The notes under the pieces are model-generated. The model was not told where the DNA came from. It did no database searches and saw nothing but the letters and a program-made list of their open reading frames with translations. Below are positions 9,171-17,734 of a DNA stretch of 49,427 nucleotides, one piece after another; within the stretch, counting starts at the first letter, position 1; the number at the start of each line of letters is the position of its first letter. The position numbers and the translations under genes are program-made. Source of the DNA: Thecamonas trahens ATCC 50062 (taxonomy: Eukaryota > Apusozoa > Apusomonadida > Apusomonadidae); the NCBI RefSeq assembly GCF_000142905.1, contig NW_013657674.1:581851-631277 (forward strand). Direction: 5' to 3'.

Positions 9171-9668
9171 GGTCGATGGTCTACTGGAATATAAAGGAAG
9201 ATGATGGAGTGGTGTGGAGGGAGAAGAGAGAGCAGCAAGAGCTGCAGGGCAGTGGTTGGAGTGATCGAACAAGAGCGGCTCTCGTGCTGATCTTGCAGGG
9301 GCGGCAGGTAGCGTAGCTGAAGGCCGCAGAGCGAGAGGGTTAGGAGTGTGAGCAGGCAGAAACCTTTCTCCGGGCATGAACCAGCTTTGTTGCAGTTCTA
9401 CAGAGTGTCGATGGCGTGAGGAAGGTCGCGATGGGTGGCAATGGGCGCGATGGTCGCTGAGCAACAGGGCACAACAAAAAGACAGATCATGTTTTTCGCG
9501 TCGGACAGAGGCATTGCGGTGACATAGTAAACATTGGGCGACGTTTTGGCGGCGATGGAAATGTCGATGGCTGCGGCCAGCGATCTTTGCAAGGGGCCGG
9601 AGCAGCCAAGGCGTGTGGTGTTCGTAGTGTGCAAAACATGGATTTACGCAGTGCTGGTGAGAGCAAAG

Positions 9669-10967
9669 CTAGTCGATGTCGATGTCGTCCCAGTCGATGT
9701 CAAGCGGGGCTGACTCGATCTTGTCGCCGGTGCCATCCCACGGCTCGACGTCCGCGAGCGAAGTAGCGGCGAGCTCAAACTCTGCGGTCGGCTCCTTGCC
9801 GCGCTGGAGACGGTCGATGAACGAAGTGAGGCCGTCAAGCGAGACTGCGCCCCGGAAGGTGGCGTAGCGCGACTTGCGGACGTTGACAGCGACGACGGCC
9901 GGGTAGCCGGCGTCCATGCGGAAGGCCTGCTCGAGAGTCGGCTGCTGGAGGGCAGACGACCAGATCCAGCCAAAGCGCGAGGCGGCGCGCTTGGCAGAGA
10001 GGGTCTTAAAGACGTCGAGCAGGACGTTGCGGCCGTCGGCTCCGGTCTCCTCGACAGGTGGAACGACCATGACGAAGCAGAGCTTGCGATCGGTGCATTC
10101 GGAGGAGAAGACCGAGCCCGAGGTGAGCTCTGTGAGGACGGTCGGCTTGTCGACGAGGCTAAGCGCGTAGCTCTCGATGGCCGAGGCGGAGCGCTGACCC
10201 TGGTACGGCACAGGCTCGCCGTCGTCCGAGGAGCCAAAGACGACAATGGTCGGGTAGCCCTGGACGTTGTAGCGGGCGGCGAGCTGGGTGTAAACGGTGG
10301 CGTCGACGGCGCCGAGCTTGACCTTGCCATCGAGGGCAGCGGCGGCCTTTTTCCACTCGGGCTCGAGTGCCTTGCAGTGGCCGCACCATGGGGCAAAGAA
10401 CTCGACCATCCACACCTCGCCCGAGTCGATGACGAGCTCGTCAAAGTTGGACTCGTCAAGGTGGACAACGGCGTCGGCCTTGCCCTTGCTCTTGCTCTTG
10501 CTCTTGCTCTTGCCCGAGCTTCCACCGCGGAGCCGCGAGCGAACGAGCTTCTTGGCGGCGTCGAGACCGGCGGCGACGATGGCATCGGCCGTCCGGCCGC
10601 CGTTGTAGTCCTCGGGCTGCGAGGTGGCCGTCGAGAAGATCTTGATGGTGGGGAAGCCCTGGATGCCGAATCGGCCAGCGAGATCGCGATGGGCATCGGC
10701 ATCGAGAGCGGCGACAGTGACCACGCCCTTGAGTGCAGAGGCGGCCTTCTTCCACTCGGGCGTCAGCGACTTGCAGTGGCCGCACCACGGGGCGAAGAAC
10801 TCCAGGAGGACAGGTCCGTCGGCATTGGTCACCACTGCGTCAAAGTTGGAGGGCGTGACGACGACCACATCGTCGCTGCTCGAGTACAGTCCGTAGCTGG
10901 CTGGTATGAGGAGGGTGAGTGTGAGGAGGACGACAGCAGCTGCTGCTGCGATGACCCGCATGCTCAT
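9669..10967 (-). CDS. Protein disulfide isomerase with two thioredoxin domains (P5/PDIA6-like)
   Basis: 432 aa. Predicted to make and rearrange disulfides in secretory proteins in the ER. Seen: signal peptide (residues 1 to about 26, basic then hydrophobic AAAAAVVLLTLTLLI), thioredoxin domain 1 with WCGHC (Cys62/Cys65), a basic linker with repeated KS units (about 150-163), thioredoxin domain 2 with WCGHC (Cys195/Cys198), and a C-terminal thioredoxin-fold-like b domain. The a-a'-b order and length match the PDIA6/P5 family. Unusual: the protein ends in an Asp/Ile-rich DIDWDDIDID with no KDEL-like retrieval signal. Both active sites are intact. The start ATG is set by the signal peptide. Confidence 0.93.
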   Translation of the reverse strand: MSMRVIAAAAAVVLLTLTLLIPASYGLYSSSDDVVVVTPSNFDAVVTNADGPVLLEFFAPWCGHCKSLTPEWKKAASALKGVVTVAALDADAHRDLAGRFGIQGFPTIKIFSTATSQPEDYNGGRTADAIVAAGLDAAKKLVRSRLRGGSSGKSKSKSKSKGKADAVVHLDESNFDELVIDSGEVWMVEFFAPWCGHCKALEPEWKKAAAALDGKVKLGAVDATVYTQLAARYNVQGYPTIVVFGSSDDGEPVPYQGQRSASAIESYALSLVDKPTVLTELTSGSVFSSECTDRKLCFVMVVPPVEETGADGRNVLLDVFKTLSAKRAASRFGWIWSSALQQPTLEQAFRMDAGYPAVVAVNVRKSRYATFRGAVSLDGLTSFIDRLQRGKEPTAEFELAATSLADVEPWDGTGDKIESAPLDIDWDDIDID

Positions 10968-11549
10968 GCTGGTGTTCGTGAAGACAAGTCGAGTGGAGTG
11001 TGTGTCTCTGGTGAGGTCAGCTGTTTTTAGGTGATTGTTTGTTGATGGGACTGATCGAATGCGAGGGATCGGTGGCGAGGGCTACGAGGGATCGGTGGCG
11101 AAGGCTACGAGGGATGGGTGGCGAGGGCTACGACTGATTGGTGGCGAGGGCTACGACTGATCGAATGCGAGGGCTACGACTGATCGGTGGCGAGGGCTAC
11201 GAGGGATCGGTGGCGAGGGCTACGACTGATCGGTGGCGAAGGCTACGACTGATCGAATGTGAGGGCTACGAGGGATGGGTGGCGAGGGCTAAGACTGATC
11301 GGTGTCGAGGGCTACGACTGATCGGTGGCGAGGGCTACGACTGATTGGTGGCGAGGGCTACGACTGATCGGTGGCGAGGGCTACGATTGATCGAATGCGA
11401 GGGCTATGATTGTTTGTTGATGGGAATAATCGTTGGCCAAAATCCGTCGCCTTTCAGCCGTTGGCAGACAACGGCCGTTGAGCGCGGCAGCCACCGACAA
11501 CGACAGCGACGGAGCAGCAAAGACGGGACAGACTTGACTCACGGGCCGG
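10968..11549. other. Divergent intergenic region with 23-bp minisatellite
   Basis: This region lies between the divergent PDI (-) and coiled-coil (+) genes. Most of it is the 23-bp tandem repeat listed separately. The remaining roughly 140 nt before the ATG at 11550 is the likely leader of the + gene. ORFs through the repeat are by-products of the repeat sequence. Confidence 0.6.
11050..11411. repeat. 23-bp minisatellite, about 16 variant copies
   Basis: The typical unit is ACTGATCGGTGGCGAGGGCT followed by ACG. Variants alternate CGGTGGC with CGAATGC and GAGGGATGG with GACTGATCG, giving a higher-order pattern. There are no spacers between units, so this is a satellite and not a CRISPR array. 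It lies between two divergent promoters. Confidence 0.9.
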
Positions 11550-13235
11550 ATGGGCAAGAAGGGCAGCAGCAGCAGCAAGAAGAAGAGCAACGGCTCCAAG
11601 ACTACCAAGAAGGCCTATGGGGAGCACTCGGCCTCGGAATCGCCCGACACGGTGACCTACGTGGCGCGCAAGTCCAAGGGCAAGTCCAAGGGCAAGTCCA
11701 AGAGCAAGTCCAAGGGCAAGTCCAAGGGCAAGTCCAAGGGCAAGTCCAAGGGCAAGTCACGTGACGTTGCATCGTCGAGCTCTGGCTATGGTCATGGCTT
11801 TGCTGTTGAAGATCCGAATGCCTTTGCTGCCTACGCATCGCGGCTTTATGCTACGGCGGCGGCCAACGGCGGCGCGGCTGGCGGTGGTCCTGGTATGATG
11901 ATGTATGGTGGCGGACTCTCGCCGCAGGCTGCTGGTGCTGCCGTCGAGCAGATTCTTTACGATCTCGGCGCAGAGACCTCGTCGTCGGCTGTGGAGCACA
12001 TTCTGCGGAGCGCGCACTTTCCGCTCACAGAGGCCGGTTTTGTCGCCCTTGCTGCCGAGGTTGTCGCCTCGTCACAGGCGCCTTCGGGCCGCCGTCGTCG
12101 TCGGCGGCGGCACCACAGCTCGGGCTCGTCAACGACCGCGTCGTCCTCGTCGTCGGGCTACTCGTTCCTCGACCACGGTCCGCAGCGGGCTGGTGCGCAC
12201 GCGCCATACTACCCGGCGGCGGCTGGCCACCCGTATGGCGGCGGCGCACCGGGCTACGCACCGGGCTACGGTGGCGGGATGAGCAAGGAGCAGCGGAAGC
12301 AGATGCACAAGTGGGAGAAGGCCCGCACAGCGGCAGCCGCCAAGGCTGCCGAGGCACAGGCTGAGGCAGCAGCGGCGGCGATGGAGGCGCGGGCCGAGGC
12401 CGTGGCCGCCGAGCAGAAACGGCGGACCAAGGTGGCCAAGGAGCAGGCCAAGGCGGCGCGGGCCATGGCCGACGCCCGGGTCGACGCCCATGCCAAGCGC
12501 ATTGCGGCCGAGGGCAAGCGGCTCCGGAAGCGCATCGAGTTTGTGGCCAAGGAGACCGAGAAGCGTCGTGACGCAGCTCAGGAGGCCCAGCTGCGGGCCG
12601 AGGCTGCTGCAGCGCGGGTGGCCGAGAAGCGCCGGCTGTACGAGGTCGAGCGCCGCGAGGCGCTTGCTGCGCAGATTGTCGACGCTCACGAGGCCCGTAT
12701 TACCGCCGCCAAGACCGCGTGGAAGACCGCGCGCGAGGCGCACGACGAGCGCGTCGCTGAGGCTGCCAAGCTGCAGAAGAAGGCGCGCAAGGCCGCGCGC
12801 AAGGAGGCCGAGCGCCGCGCCGAGCTCATCGAGCACCAGCGCGAGGCCGCCGCCAACATGGCTGCCGAGCGCGCCGAGGCTGCCCTCGCCCACCGAAAGG
12901 CCGCCGCCGAGGCCGCCCGCGCCGCCGCCGACGAGCGCGCCGCTGCCATGGCCGCTGCTGCTGCCGCCGCCGCAGACCACCGTGCCAAGGCCGAGAAGGC
13001 TGCCGCCGCCCGCGCCAAGGCCTATGCCGACGCCGTCGCCGAGCGGCAGGCCGCCGCCGAGAAGGAGCGCAAGCGTCAGGCCAAGGCCCAGGCCAAGGCC
13101 ATGGCCGCCGCCGAGAAGGAGCGCAAACGCCAGGCCGCCGCCTATGCCAAGCAACAGAAGCGGATGATGAGGCAGAACAATGTCCGCGCTCGCCACGGCC
13201 GCTACCCGGTCGGCTACGCTGTCGACTCATCATCA

Positions 13236-13266
<31 letters not shown>

Positions 13267-13268
13267 AG
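11550..13268 (+). CDS. Lys/Ala/Glu-rich coiled-coil protein, function unknown
   Basis: 572 aa; not recognised as a known family. Seen: a very basic N terminus (GKKGSSSSKKKS) with a KSKGK repeat tract (about residues 40-72), a Gly/Ser/Tyr-rich middle with a basic RRRRRRR run (about 178-184), then a long alanine-rich, charged helical segment (about 245-535) with heptad-like spacing that should form a single long helix or coiled coil, and a terminal poly-Ser tract from a (TCG)n repeat (13229-13268). The composition resembles caldesmon-like or cytoskeletal rod proteins, but there is no diagnostic motif. Codon use is the same as in the neighbours. The 3' end is 22 nt from the Deltex-like gene on the other strand. 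Confidence 0.75.
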
Positions 13269-13290
13269 TTTCCTGTTTACTCGCACCACA

Positions 13291-14364
13291 TCACACAGTC
13301 TCGAGCTCCACGGCCTTAAAGTACTCGTCCTCGGGTACGCCGGCGAGGTCCGATGGGTAGATGCCGCGGTCGGCCATCTCAGCCTTGACCCGCTCAAAGT
13401 AGGTCTCGTCCGGGTAGCCAAACGAGGTGGCACCGCCGTACGTGTTGGTCTTGGCATGGATACCAGCCCAGACAACGCAATCCTCGCAGCCAGTCGTCAC
13501 CGAGGTGCCGACGGTGAACATGTGCCGGCGGATAAAAGCGAGGCGGAGGAGGCCGAGAACCTCGCGGCCCTCGGGTGTGTCCGGCAGATAAGCCGCCCGG
13601 TAGGTGCCGTAGTACGGGCGGCCCGGGTGGTAGTGCGCCTCGGTCTGGGTTCCGTCCGGAAACGAGTACGAGATCTCGATGGTGCCGTCCGACTCAAAGC
13701 CCGAGATCGGGTTGTCGCCCGGCGGGTAGCGCGAGACCCGGAACGTGCCGCCTGGCATGTTGCCGATGAGCGTGCCACAGATGGCACCACAGACGGGGCA
13801 CTTTTGCGTCCCGCACTCGATCCAGCGTGTAATGCACGCCCGATGAAAGTAGTGCTTCCAACCGCATGGCGCGAGGCGGACAAGCGCGCCATCGCCGGGC
13901 GCCTCAAAGTGGCCGATCTCGTGCACATCGTCCATGCACACCGAGCACGTCTCGACATGATGATTGTCTTTGCCGTGGATAGCGCCCTCGGCATGGACAC
14001 CGTCCGGGTACACAAACGCCTCGACACCGTCGGCGAGCGAGATGGCGTTGAGCGAGTTGGTGGCAAAGTCGACAAAGGCCGAGTTGGGGTACGCCAGCGA
14101 GATGACGACGGGCCAGCTGATATCGTCGAGCGTCTTGGTGCCCATAATTTCGAGCGATGCCTTGTCCTTCCCGCTGCTCAGCTTGTCCACCATCGCTCGG
14201 CTCAGGCTCACCCGCACCACATCGTCGTTGGCAAGGCCGAGCTCAGCCTCGATGACCACCTCAGTATTGACCTCGACGCTCCCGTTCGCCACCAGCTCGT
14301 GTGTCTCTGCTTCTCCGAGCTGTGTCACCTGTGCCAGCCATTCACCCAGTGTCGTGCTTGCCAT
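13291..14364 (-). CDS. Deltex-family E3 ubiquitin ligase (RING plus DTC domain)
   Basis: 357 aa from the ATG at 14364. The frame stays open upstream only because the 48-bp repeat is a multiple of three, so that extension is rejected. Predicted to transfer ubiquitin from an E2 to substrates. Seen: an N-terminal region of unknown fold (1-130), a RING finger from Cys140 to Cys192 (CSVCMDD...PCGWKHYFHRACI...CPVCG), and directly after it a Deltex C-terminal domain (about 200-350; GTFRVSRYPPGD, GTIEISYSFPDGTQ, HPGRPYYGTYRAAYLPDTPEG, TTGCEDCVVWAGIHAKT, GYPDETYF). The RING-DTC pair is the defining unit of Deltex ligases. No WWE domains are present, so this is a minimal version. Confident for family; substrate unknown. 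Confidence 0.93.
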   Translation of the reverse strand: MASTTLGEWLAQVTQLGEAETHELVANGSVEVNTEVVIEAELGLANDDVVRVSLSRAMVDKLSSGKDKASLEIMGTKTLDDISWPVVISLAYPNSAFVDFATNSLNAISLADGVEAFVYPDGVHAEGAIHGKDNHHVETCSVCMDDVHEIGHFEAPGDGALVRLAPCGWKHYFHRACITRWIECGTQKCPVCGAICGTLIGNMPGGTFRVSRYPPGDNPISGFESDGTIEISYSFPDGTQTEAHYHPGRPYYGTYRAAYLPDTPEGREVLGLLRLAFIRRHMFTVGTSVTTGCEDCVVWAGIHAKTNTYGGATSFGYPDETYFERVKAEMADRGIYPSDLAGVPEDEYFKAVELETV

Positions 14365-14439
14365 GTTTGTGTGTGTGTGTGGGGGGGGGGGGTGAGGTGC
14401 CGGGGGGGAGAGGTGAAAGGAAGGGGAATGGAACAGGTT

Positions 14440-14785
14440 GTGTGGCTGGCGGGAACGATTGTTGAAACGAGAGTTAATCGAGTGATTGTGTGGCTGGCGG
14501 GAACGATTGTTGAAACGAGAGTTAATCGAGTGATTGTGTGGCTGGCGGGAACGATTGTTGAAACGAGAGTTAATCGAGTGATTGTGTGGCTGGCGGGAAC
14601 GATTGTTGAAACGAGAGTTAATCGAGTGATTGTGTGGCTGGCGGGAACGATTGTTGAAACGAGAGTTAATCGAGTGATTGGGTGTGTGGCGGGAACGATT
14701 GTTGAAACGAGAGTTAATCGAGTGATTGGGTGTGTGGCGGGGAACGATTGTTGAAACAAAAGTTAATCGAGTGATTGGGAGTGTG
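14440..14785. repeat. 48-bp minisatellite, 7 copies
   Basis: Direct tandem units with spacing of exactly 48 nt begin at 14440, 14488, 14536, 14584, 14632, 14680 and about 14727. The core is GGCGGGAACGATTGTTGAAA followed by CGAGAGTTAATCGAGTGATT. The last two or three units diverge (GGTGTGTGG for TGTGGCTGG). It is bordered by poly-G/GT runs on both sides and lies in the divergent intergenic space between the Deltex-like gene and the next + gene. There are no unique spacers. Confidence 0.95.
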
Positions 14786-14833
14786 TGTGTGTGTGGGGGG
14801 GCGGGCACGCCAACCAACTCGTCTCCACCTTCC

Positions 14834-15270
14834 ATGGCCTCAACCTCAGGTGGTACGCCCCCTCCCTCCCCTCCTTCCCCTCCTCCCCCTCACCCCCCAC
14901 CCTCACTTACTCCTCTTTACACACCGCAGTTGACTACGCTGAGATTGGTGGCCGCGTCCAGCTGGTGGTTGGTGAGCACGCCGTCGGCTTTGCTCTCTCA
15001 TCGCTCCCACCTGATCTGCACCGGCCGCAGTATGTCGAGTGTGAGCCGCTGTACGAGTGTGCCGCGGAGAGGGCGTACCTAGCTGCTTTACCGAACGATC
15101 CCGATCTGCGTCAGCGAGAAGCCGAGCAGTCACTCGCCATGTTTGCCTCCTCGTCCTCGTCAAAGGGCCTCACGCCGCCGGCCAGACGATCGCCGCACCC
15201 TTCGTCGACATCCTCCACTCCTCGCGGCCTGCTCATCGAGCTCGATGATGTCCCTCCACCCGCGAGCTAG
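14834..15270 (+). CDS. Small spliced gene of unknown function (118 aa)
   Basis: Proposed join 14834-14849 and 14930-15270, with an 80-nt intron beginning GTGGTACG and ending ACACCGCAG after a C/T-rich tract. The 16-nt first exon encodes MASTS plus one base; the second exon is open to TAG at 15268. After splicing the protein reads MASTSVDYAEIGG..., a natural join into a protein-like region (VQLVVGEHAVGFALSSLPPDL, CEPLYECAAERAYLAALPNDPDLRQREAEQSLA), then a Ser/Pro-rich tail ending in ELDDVPPPAS. I do not recognise the family. The splice model is inferred from frame and consensus; further upstream exons cannot be excluded. Confidence 0.55.
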
Positions 15271-15383
15271 CTGCCGCATACTTACCTGATCTCATCCTCC
15301 ATGCCCACTCTCCTGCACGGCAAGCCCATCTTTACCTTCCCTCTCCTTTGACTGGCCAGCTGCTGCCGCCGCCAGTACAGCGA

Positions 15384-15949
15384 TCAGAGCGCACTGGTCC
15401 TTCCACGGTTGTTGAACGTGGCAAACGCAGCCCTGTTGTGGATGGAAGATGGTACAGTCTTTGCGTAGTGCGCCTCGATGGCGATGGGAGTGAGCGGGCC
15501 GGCCGACGCGTAGATCGCCGCCACCAGAATCCCAGCTGCCACGAATACCTCGGCCACCACATCCATCGGCAGGCCCGAATACTCTTCGTGCGCCAACCTC
15601 AGATGGTGGCGATCTATTCACACCCGTACATCCACCGCCAACCGGCCAACCACCACCGGCCGCTCACCCCTCCTCCCCGCATCTTGAGGATCACCACACC
15701 AGAGACCACTCATCACCTATCAATCAGCCATAAACCTTCCTTTGTCGTCGGCCCCTTCATCCCCCTCGCATCCTCTCAGCCTCCCTTGACCCCGACCCCA
15801 TCCCTTGTCGGTCCTCTCAGCCCCGACCTTCTCCTCCCCCACTCCCCCCCCCCCCCTCCCCTCCCTCCCGCCCCCCTTCCCTTCCCCCCCCCCTCTCACG
15901 TACACTGCACCGTGGAGTAGGCAGCATGGGCAAGGAGAACCCCCCCCCC
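15384..15949 (-). CDS. EMC5: EMC5/MMGT-like subunit of the ER membrane protein complex (spliced, 5' end uncertain)
   Basis: Exon 15904 to about 15949 and exon 15384-15613, with a 290-nt intron starting GTACGTGAG and ending ATAG on the - strand. Joined, the protein reads ...LLAHAAYSTVQ|YRHHLRL..., the signature of EMC5 (plant HAAYSTIQYR, human HAAFSAAQHR). It continues with LPMDVVAEVF, a hydrophobic helix (AAGILVAAIYASA) and the family's final ATFNNRGR before a stop at 15384. EMC5 is a two-helix subunit of the complex that inserts tail-anchored and multipass proteins into the ER. The first exon runs into a 10-G homopolymer, so the start is unresolved: one extra G would connect it to an ATG at about 15980, or there is another intron. 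The C terminus is shorter than in human. Confidence 0.8.
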
Positions 15950-16248
15950 TTCCCTCCCTCCCCCGCCGTCATCAAGCCTCTTCGTACTCTCCCTTCGCGC
16001 ATGTCTCCTGCACCCCATCATCACCACCACCTTTCACCAAATCCTCGCTACTTCTTTGTCACCTACATGTTCTTCATCAGGATGATCTTGCTGCACTCGA
16101 TTAACCTCGTGCAGGCGTCGGGCACTCGGCAGGCAGAGTGACGACGGAGCATAGAGCGGGGAACCGGGGAGGGGAGAGGTTGGAGGGCAGAGCGCGGGGC
16201 GGTGATACTCGACTCGACTCGATTCGCCTCGGGGCATTTGGGTGACTG
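15950..16248. other. Divergent region between EMC5 and the glutamate-receptor-like gene
   Basis: About 300 nt, C/T-rich next to EMC5. It includes an ACTCG pentanucleotide run near 16207-16225. It should contain the 5' part of EMC5 and two opposing promoters. I see no further gene. Confidence 0.4.
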
Positions 16249-17694
16249 ATGGGCATGGCCAGAGGAAGCAGACGGCGTACAGGACTGAAGCGAGTGTCAC
16301 GGGTGATGCACTCGATGTGTATGGCGACGTGGGTGTTGGCCTTGGTCAGCCTTGGCCTCGTTGTCACTCCCCCTTCGGCCACTGGCCAGAACATCACCAT
16401 CTACGGGCTTCGTTCGCCTCCATTTGTCATCCAGGCGGGAGATGAGGGTCAGGTATGTGTCTCTTAACACAGCTAGCTTGTGTCGAGGAGCCAAAGGAGG
16501 AGGCAGCGGGCTAGCGAGGCGGTTGTGTGTGTCTGTGGGGCGGGGCGACGAGGACTGACAATTGCGAGTCGTTGGTGGCTCCCGTGGCGGATTTTTCGAG
16601 TCGGGCAGTTTATTTCTGGACACGATTTGGATGTGTGGAAGAACATGTTTGCGCAGATGGTGGCGAGGAATGGCAACTTGTCGTACTCGGTCGAAGTCAT
16701 GGCTACGCTCGGAGATGTGCAGAACGCGGTGGCCATCGATGAGTTTGGCGTGGGCATTGGCGCCATTTCCATGACGACCGAGCGCGAGAAGGACTTTGAC
16801 TTTTCACAGTCGTATTTTTCTTCTGGCCTCGACGTCCTGCTCCTCCGCGAGTCAATCAAGCCGAACCTGATGCTCATCTTCCTCCCGTTCGACTGGTACA
16901 TTTGGATTTCTGCCACCCTGCTGCTCTTTTTCTCGGGGCACGTCATCTGGTGGTTTGAGAGCGACTACCAGCCCAAGATCTTTCCGCGGTCGTACTTGGC
17001 CGGTGTCAACCAGGGCGTGTGGTACGCATGGGGCACGCTCACCAAGACCAAGGCTGCTGACCTGCGCGGCTTCCCGTCGCGCATGTTCTCTGTGGGCTGG
17101 ACCTCGCTGACAATCATCTACATTGCGGCGTACACAGCAAACCTGGCGACAATCCTCATGGTCGAGCAGCTGCGGTCCGACGTCACCGAGGTCTCGCAGC
17201 TCAACACCAACGATGTGACCCTGGCGATGGTCGCCGAGTCGACCGCGATTGCGTGGAGCGCTCGCAACCTACCGCACACCCAGTTCAAGGTTGTGCCGTC
17301 GATCGATGACGCCTGGGCGGCGCTGCAAGCAGGCGAGGTCCTGGGCATCTTGTTCGACGCGCCGACGCTGCTCTTCCTCTCCAACATGCTCGACCTCGAA
17401 TCCAAGTTTGACTTGCTCGGCAACCGGCTGACCAAGGACATCTACGGTTTCTTGCTCCACGAAAACTCGCCGCTTAAGGCCGAGATCGACCTGGCGATTA
17501 TGGACCTCGAGTCTGACGGCGTGCTCGACTCGATCTGGCGCGAGTGGTTCACCCGGCAGCACCAGGCACCGCTGCCTCCAGGCGCGACGGAGCTCTCGTT
17601 TACGGCCTTCTCGGGCATGTTTGTCATTGTGGGCATTGGCCTCGCTGCCGCTATTGTCTCGTATGTCTGGCTCGCGTTTGCGCCCAAGGCGTGA
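16249..17694 (+). CDS. Short ionotropic glutamate receptor-like channel (no amino-terminal domain)
   Basis: Join 16249-16452 and 16609-17694 with a 156-nt intron (CAG|GTATGT ... GGGCAG|TTT, phase 0); about 429 aa. Seen: a hydrophobic signal segment (about 25-42), ligand-binding half S1 (YGLRSPPFVI, then across the splice GQFISGHDLDVW), M1 (about 155-185), a re-entrant pore region with NQGVWYAWGTLT, M3 with AYTANLATI (about 228-252; the animal motif is SYTANLAAF), half S2 with DAWAALQAGEVLG, and C-terminal M4 (about 399-425). This is the complete S1-M1-P-M3-S2-M4 core without the LIVBP-like N-terminal domain, close in size to bacterial GluR0 but with M4 like eukaryotic receptors. Predicted plasma-membrane cation channel gated by an amino acid or other small ligand. 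Splicing is strongly supported because the S1 motif continues across the junction. Confidence 0.9.
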
Positions 17695-17734
17695 TGGCGC
17701 GATGGCGCACCGGCACGTGTCAGCGACGCGGGTG

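Larger units (their letters stand above)
8665..9668. other. Repeat-rich intergenic region between S41-like and PDI genes
   Basis: About 1 kb. It holds a CCCTGG hexanucleotide array (8746-8852), a poly-G stretch (about 9008-9030), an imperfect GATC-rich repeat block (9046-9170) and a TATAAAG at 9190-9196 on the + strand. On the - strand, 9398-9634 is open for 78 codons with protein-like composition (frame with YYVTAMPLSDAKN and THRDLPHAIDTL before a stop at 9398), but it has no good ATG at its head. It could be a last exon of a small spliced gene; I do not recognise it. Confidence 0.4.

Noticed and set aside
10482-11757. Shared KSK/KSKGK tracts in PDI and the neighbouring coiled-coil protein as evidence of gene conversion
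   Set aside because: Serine is encoded by AGC in one and TCC in the other, so the tracts arose independently.
11050-14785. Possible CRISPR arrays (23-bp and 48-bp repeats)
   Set aside because: Units abut directly without unique spacers, and the genome is eukaryotic.
14365-14835. Upstream extension of the Deltex-like ORF and opposing ORFs through the 48-bp repeat
   Set aside because: Open only because 48 is a multiple of 3; the protein is a repetitive by-product.
15805-16104. Pro-rich + strand ORF ending QDDLAALD
   Set aside because: Opposes the well-supported EMC5 exon and is mostly poly-pyrimidine translation.
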